Positions 25,714-28,678 of a stretch of DNA of 28,678 nt are shown one piece after another. Location: positions 1 through 28,678 of the forward strand of contig JAYPTI010000020.1 in NCBI GenBank assembly GCA_038133505.1. Reading direction: 5' to 3'. The position numbers and the translations under genes were made by a program. Source of the DNA: JAYQUR01 sp038133505 (GTDB taxonomy: Bacteria > Pseudomonadota > Alphaproteobacteria > MPNO01 > UBA830). Under the pieces are notes generated by a model, which made no database searches, had not been told where the DNA came from, and saw only the letters and a list, made by a program, of their open reading frames with translations. Position 1 is the stretch's first letter. The number at the start of each line of letters is the position of its first letter.

Positions 25714-27546
25714 TCAGGGGTTTTTACGGCTGAGCGCCGCCTCTTTCGCCGGATCGATCCACCAGCTCATCGGGTCGACGCCGTAGGCCGGATGTTTCGC
25801 AATGCCGAATTTGTTCCAGTAGGCGATGCGGTCGGTACGGACGTGCCACTGCGGAATCACGTAGTGGTTCCACAGAAGCACGCGGTCGAGCGCGCGCGTC
25901 GCGGCGACGAGGCTCTTTCGATCCGGGGCATCGACGATCTTTTCGACCAGAGCGTCGACGGCGGGGTTCTTGATCCCGATGGAATTGCGGCTGCCTTCGC
26001 GGTCGGCCGCGTCCGACGACCAGTAGTCTCGCTGTTCGTTGCCCGGCGATTCCGATTGGCCGGCACCGCCCACGATCATGTCGTAGTCGAACGACCGGAT
26101 GCGGTTGATGTACTGCGATTGGTCTACCGTTCGGACGTTGGCCTTGATGCCGAGCCGTTCCAGGTTGGCGGCGAACGGCGTGACGATGCGCTCGAACGCG
26201 GGGCTGACGAGCAGGACTTCGAACTCGACGGGTTTGCCGGTCTTCGGCGATATCAGCTTGTTGCTCTCTACCTTGTAGCCGGCTTGCTTGAGCATCCGGG
26301 CGGCCGTCCGCAGGTTGCGCCGGACGTTGCCCGACCCGTCCGTCGCGGGCGGCTCGTAGACCTGGGTAAAGACCTCTTCGGGAATCTTGCCGCGCCACGG
26401 CTCCAGAAGCGCCAGCTCCTCTTTCGACGGCATTTCGCGCGCCGCCAGCTCGGAATTCGAGAAGAAGCTCTTGGTGCGGGCGTACTGGCCGTAGAACAGG
26501 TGCTTGTTCGACCATTCGAAGTCGAAGGCATAGGCCATCGCCTGGCGCAGGACGCGGTCCTGGAACTGCGGCCGCCGGAGATTGAAGACGAAGGCCTGCA
26601 TCCCTGTCGGCCGCACGTGCTCGACCGTCTCCGTCTTGACGCGCCCGTCCTTCTGAGCCGGGAAGTCGTATCCCGTCGCCCAGGTGAGCGACGAGTTTTC
26701 CCGGCGGAAATCGTACCGGCCTGCCTTGAACGCCTCCAGCGCGACGGTTTCGTCGCGGTAGTAGTCGAAGCGGATATTGTCGTAGTTGTTCTGTCCGACG
26801 TTGATCGGGAGGGCCGCGCCCCACCAGTCCCGGACGCGCTCCAGCTCGACGTAGCGCCCCGGTTCGAACGCGCCGATACGGTAGGGGCCGCTCCCCATCG
26901 GCCGCTCGAGCGTCGTCTTGGTGAAGTCGCGCGTCGACCACCACTTCTTCGACAGGACGGGCAGCTGCCCGGTGATCTGCGGCAGTTCGCGGTTCGGCGG
27001 GCCGGTGAATTCGAACCGCACCTTGTGGTCGCCCAGCTTCACGGCCCGGGCGATGTTCTTGTAGTAGAAGCGGTAGAACGGCGCGCCCTTCTCCTTCAGC
27101 GTTTCGAACGTCCAGACCACGTCGTCGGCGGTGATCGGCGTGCCGTCGTGAAACCGCGCCTCGGGGCGAAGGTTGTAGGTGACGAAGGACAGGTCGGCCG
27201 GCACCTCGACGGTCTTCGCGATCAGGCCGTATTCGGTCGATATCTCGTCTCCCGGCGACGTCATCAGCGTCTCGTAAACGAGGCCGATGCCGGCGGCAGG
27301 CGTTCCCTTGATGATATAGGGATTGAAGGTGTCGAAGGTCCCGGTGGTGTAACGCCGGAACGTTCCGCCCTTGGGCGCGGTCGGGTTGACGAAGTCCAGA
27401 TGCTTGAAATCCGCCGGATACTTGAGCGTTTCCAGCAATGACAGACCGTGGCTGACGGTCACGTTCGGCTTCGCGTCCTGCGCGCCGGCACCGGCGGTGC
27501 CGAGGACGATTGCGGCGGCGCCAAGAATGGCAGCGACCCGTTGCAT
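25714..27546 (-). CDS. YejA-like periplasmic binding protein (paralogue 1, first gene of the yej operon)
   Basis: A 610-residue family-5 solute-binding protein. The ATG at 27546 is preceded by GGGAGG with 8 nt spacing, and gives a clean signal peptide (MQRVAAILGAAAIVLGTAGAGA, cleaved before QDAKP). The frame extends to a TTG at 27564, which is not favoured. YejA landmarks are HLDFVNPTAPKGGTF, ARFHDGTPITADDVVWTFETL, MGSGPYRIGAFEPGRYVE, AMAYAFDFEWSNKHLFYGQY and ALDRVLLWNHYVIPQWH. It heads the operon, followed by the second binding protein, yejB, yejE and yejF, all with short gaps or overlaps. Two binding proteins for one pore suggest widened or divided cargo range, which is inference. Confidence 0.93.
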   Translation of the reverse strand: MQRVAAILGAAAIVLGTAGAGAQDAKPNVTVSHGLSLLETLKYPADFKHLDFVNPTAPKGGTFRRYTTGTFDTFNPYIIKGTPAAGIGLVYETLMTSPGDEISTEYGLIAKTVEVPADLSFVTYNLRPEARFHDGTPITADDVVWTFETLKEKGAPFYRFYYKNIARAVKLGDHKVRFEFTGPPNRELPQITGQLPVLSKKWWSTRDFTKTTLERPMGSGPYRIGAFEPGRYVELERVRDWWGAALPINVGQNNYDNIRFDYYRDETVALEAFKAGRYDFRRENSSLTWATGYDFPAQKDGRVKTETVEHVRPTGMQAFVFNLRRPQFQDRVLRQAMAYAFDFEWSNKHLFYGQYARTKSFFSNSELAAREMPSKEELALLEPWRGKIPEEVFTQVYEPPATDGSGNVRRNLRTAARMLKQAGYKVESNKLISPKTGKPVEFEVLLVSPAFERIVTPFAANLERLGIKANVRTVDQSQYINRIRSFDYDMIVGGAGQSESPGNEQRDYWSSDAADREGSRNSIGIKNPAVDALVEKIVDAPDRKSLVAATRALDRVLLWNHYVIPQWHVRTDRIAYWNKFGIAKHPAYGVDPMSWWIDPAKEAALSRKNP

Positions 27547-27634
27547 GCGCAGTGCCTCCCTCAATTCGGCGGTTGTGTATCGAATCTGGTCAATCCGCGG
27601 CGCATGGCAAGGCCATTGCGGTAATTTGATCGGC

Positions 27635-28414
27635 TCAACCGCCTAGCAGCGCGAGCGCTTCGGCATGCAGGGCGGGGTCGCCGGCGGCGAGGATGCCGCC
27701 GTCGGAAGCGATATTCATCCGTTCGCCCGCCCAATCGGTCACGATCCCGCCCGCGCCCTCGATGATCGGAACCAATGCGCAGAAGTCGAACGGCTTCAGC
27801 CCGTCCTCGACCACGACGTCGAGCCGGCCGGCCGCCAGCATCCCGTAATTGAAGCAGTCGCCGCCATAGACGGCGTACTTGGCGGCGGCCTCGACGGATC
27901 GGTACCCGGAGAGCCGGTCTTCGGAAAAAAGATCGGGCGCGGTGGTGGCGAGGATTGCGTCGTCCATCCGCGGGCAGGCGCGTGTGCGAACCGGCGCGCC
28001 GTTGAGCGTGGTGTCGCGACCCGCGACGCCGATCCACCGGTCCGCGATGACGGGCTGGTCGATGATCCCGAGGATGGGCTCGCCGCCCCGGGTGAGCGCG
28101 ATCAGGGTGCCGAAGATGGGTCGGCCGACGATGAACGACTTGGTGCCGTCGATGGGATCGATTACCCAGACGAACTCGGCGTCGAGCCTCTCGGATCCGA
28201 ACTCCTCGCCCAGGATTCCGTCGGCCGGCCGGCGCTGCGCGAGAAGGGCGCGCACCGCCTGCTCCGCCTCGCGGTCGGCGATGGTGACGGGCGAATCGTC
28301 GGCCTTGTCGTCGACGGGGACCGGTTGCCGGTAATAGCGGCGCACGACGGCGCTCGCTGCATCGGCGAGATCTGTCGCAAGCGCGACCATTTCCGGCGGA
28401 CATGGATCGACCAT
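27635..28414 (-). CDS. hisN: Histidinol-phosphatase of the inositol monophosphatase family (HisN-type)
   Basis: A 259-residue Mg2+-dependent phosphatase. Metal-binding motifs are GEE (G69-E70-E71), DPIDGT (86-91) and PFD (D210). The wording VWVIDPIDGTKSFIVGRPIFG, GGDCFNYGMLAAGRLDVVVE and FDFCALVPIIEGAGGIVTDW (read as separate blocks) fits the HisN group, which dephosphorylates L-histidinol phosphate in histidine synthesis, better than SuhB or CysQ. The ATG at 28414 is used; the frame runs on to a TTG at 28462 without family-like residues. No other his genes are here, which is usual for hisN. It is co-directional with the yej operon, 88 bp upstream of it, so read-through is possible. A general inositol phosphatase is the alternative. 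Confidence 0.85.
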   Translation of the reverse strand: MVDPCPPEMVALATDLADAASAVVRRYYRQPVPVDDKADDSPVTIADREAEQAVRALLAQRRPADGILGEEFGSERLDAEFVWVIDPIDGTKSFIVGRPIFGTLIALTRGGEPILGIIDQPVIADRWIGVAGRDTTLNGAPVRTRACPRMDDAILATTAPDLFSEDRLSGYRSVEAAAKYAVYGGDCFNYGMLAAGRLDVVVEDGLKPFDFCALVPIIEGAGGIVTDWAGERMNIASDGGILAAGDPALHAEALALLGG

Positions 28415-28454
28415 GCCCGCAGTCTGTCGCGAATCGTTGCGGCAGGAAAGGCTG

Positions 28455-28470
28455 CCCCGCAACTGCGGGG
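28455..28470. repeat. Small hairpin CCCCGC-AACT-GCGGGG between the PAS fragment and hisN
   Basis: A perfect 6-bp stem with a 4-nt loop in the 69-bp gap. Neither strand shows a T run after it, so a terminator role for the PAS-like gene is only weakly supported. Confidence 0.35.
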
Positions 28471-28483
28471 AAATCCCGGATGC

Positions 28484-28678
28484 CTAGTGAACGACCTTGT
28501 AGCTAAAGGCCGTGACGATCCGGTCTACCTTGTCTCCGTCATCCGACACCGGCAGCAGGATGCTGCGATACAGCACTTCCTCGCCGTCGCGGTTGAAGAA
28601 CCTGCCGACGTCGGCCAGCGGTTTCTTGAGGTCCGCGGACGCCCGGCAGAACGACAGGCCCATTTCCCGGGACGACGG
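28484..28678 (-). CDS. PAS-like (PAS_5 type) protein, C-terminal fragment cut by window edge
   Basis: Translating the minus strand back from the TAG at 28484-28486 gives about 64 residues open to the window end. They include REMGLSFCRASADLKKPL, RFFNRDGEEVLYRSILLPVS and DDGDKVDRIVTAFSYKVVH. The arginine-rich LYRSILLPVSDDG block followed by VDRI is typical of the end of PAS_5 domains, an alphaproteobacterial sensory domain found as small stand-alone proteins. Ligand and partner are unknown. The gene is co-directional with hisN, 69 bp upstream. Confidence 0.7.
   Translation of the reverse strand, partial: PSSREMGLSFCRASADLKKPLADVGRFFNRDGEEVLYRSILLPVSDDGDKVDRIVTAFSYKVVH

Noticed and set aside
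23794..27441. A 1,215-codon open frame on the plus strand opposite both yejA-like genes.
   Set aside because: It is antisense to two genes with clear family identity and signal peptides. Long antisense frames are expected in GC-rich DNA because stop codons are rare there; its translation is Arg/Val/Asp-rich with no recognisable domain.
27604..27620. An inverted repeat ATGGC-AAG-GCCAT after the hisN stop, considered as a terminator or operator.
   Set aside because: The arms are 5 bp, there is no T run, and no regulator gene is adjacent; chance is likely in this composition.

Overview
The window is GC-rich (by eye roughly 65% G+C), densely coded bacterial chromosome. The likely source is an alphaproteobacterium, perhaps of the Rhodospirillales type. 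The evidence is the addA-trxA gene order, a HisN-type histidinol phosphatase, a PAS_5-like fragment and a complete yej peptide/microcin C importer. One run of ten N at 15060-15069 shows this is draft sequence. No phage, transposon, CRISPR array, rRNA or tRNA was seen.

Layout. (1) 1-2466: the 3' end of addA (recombinational repair), then trxA with a strong intrinsic terminator. (2) 2506-8162: a catabolic-looking cluster built round a TetR regulator. A divergent amidohydrolase is followed by tetR, then SDR dehydrogenase, EntE/DhbE-like aryl-acid adenylating ligase, a gamma-resorcylate-decarboxylase-like amidohydrolase and a GlcG/HbpS-like protein. Two copies of the palindrome TGAACATGTTCA mark the two control regions: one between the divergent genes, one between tetR and the SDR gene. 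(3) 8234-11780: ABC-F ATPase, Nu-class-like GST and an orphan NMT1/SsuA-like binding protein with no signal peptide. (4) 11823-13955 (-): a REC-PAS-GGDEF-EAL c-di-GMP protein whose GGDEF domain looks catalytically altered. (5) 14307-15528: FAD aromatic monooxygenase interrupted by the N run. (6) 15491-17917 (-): M48 peptidase and DUF898/YjgN membrane protein, probably co-transcribed. (7) 18060-19917: M17 leucyl aminopeptidase and a small MarR regulator. (8) 19933-27546 (-): a yej-type ABC importer operon with two tandem YejA-like binding proteins, then permeases B and E and the double ATPase F. (9) 27635-28678 (-): hisN and the C-terminus of a PAS-like protein.

The best candidate for something undescribed is region 2. 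Its ligase resembles siderophore 2,3-dihydroxybenzoate/salicylate-AMP ligases, but no carrier protein, isochorismatase or NRPS gene is present. Instead it sits among two amidohydrolases of the hydroxybenzoate decarboxylase superfamily, a dehydrogenase and a DUF336 protein under a TetR switch. I read this as an inducible pathway for an aromatic or aryl carboxylic acid; the substrate cannot be told from sequence. The GST, orphan binding protein and FAD monooxygenase downstream might be further parts of it, but nothing in the sequence ties them to the TetR operator.
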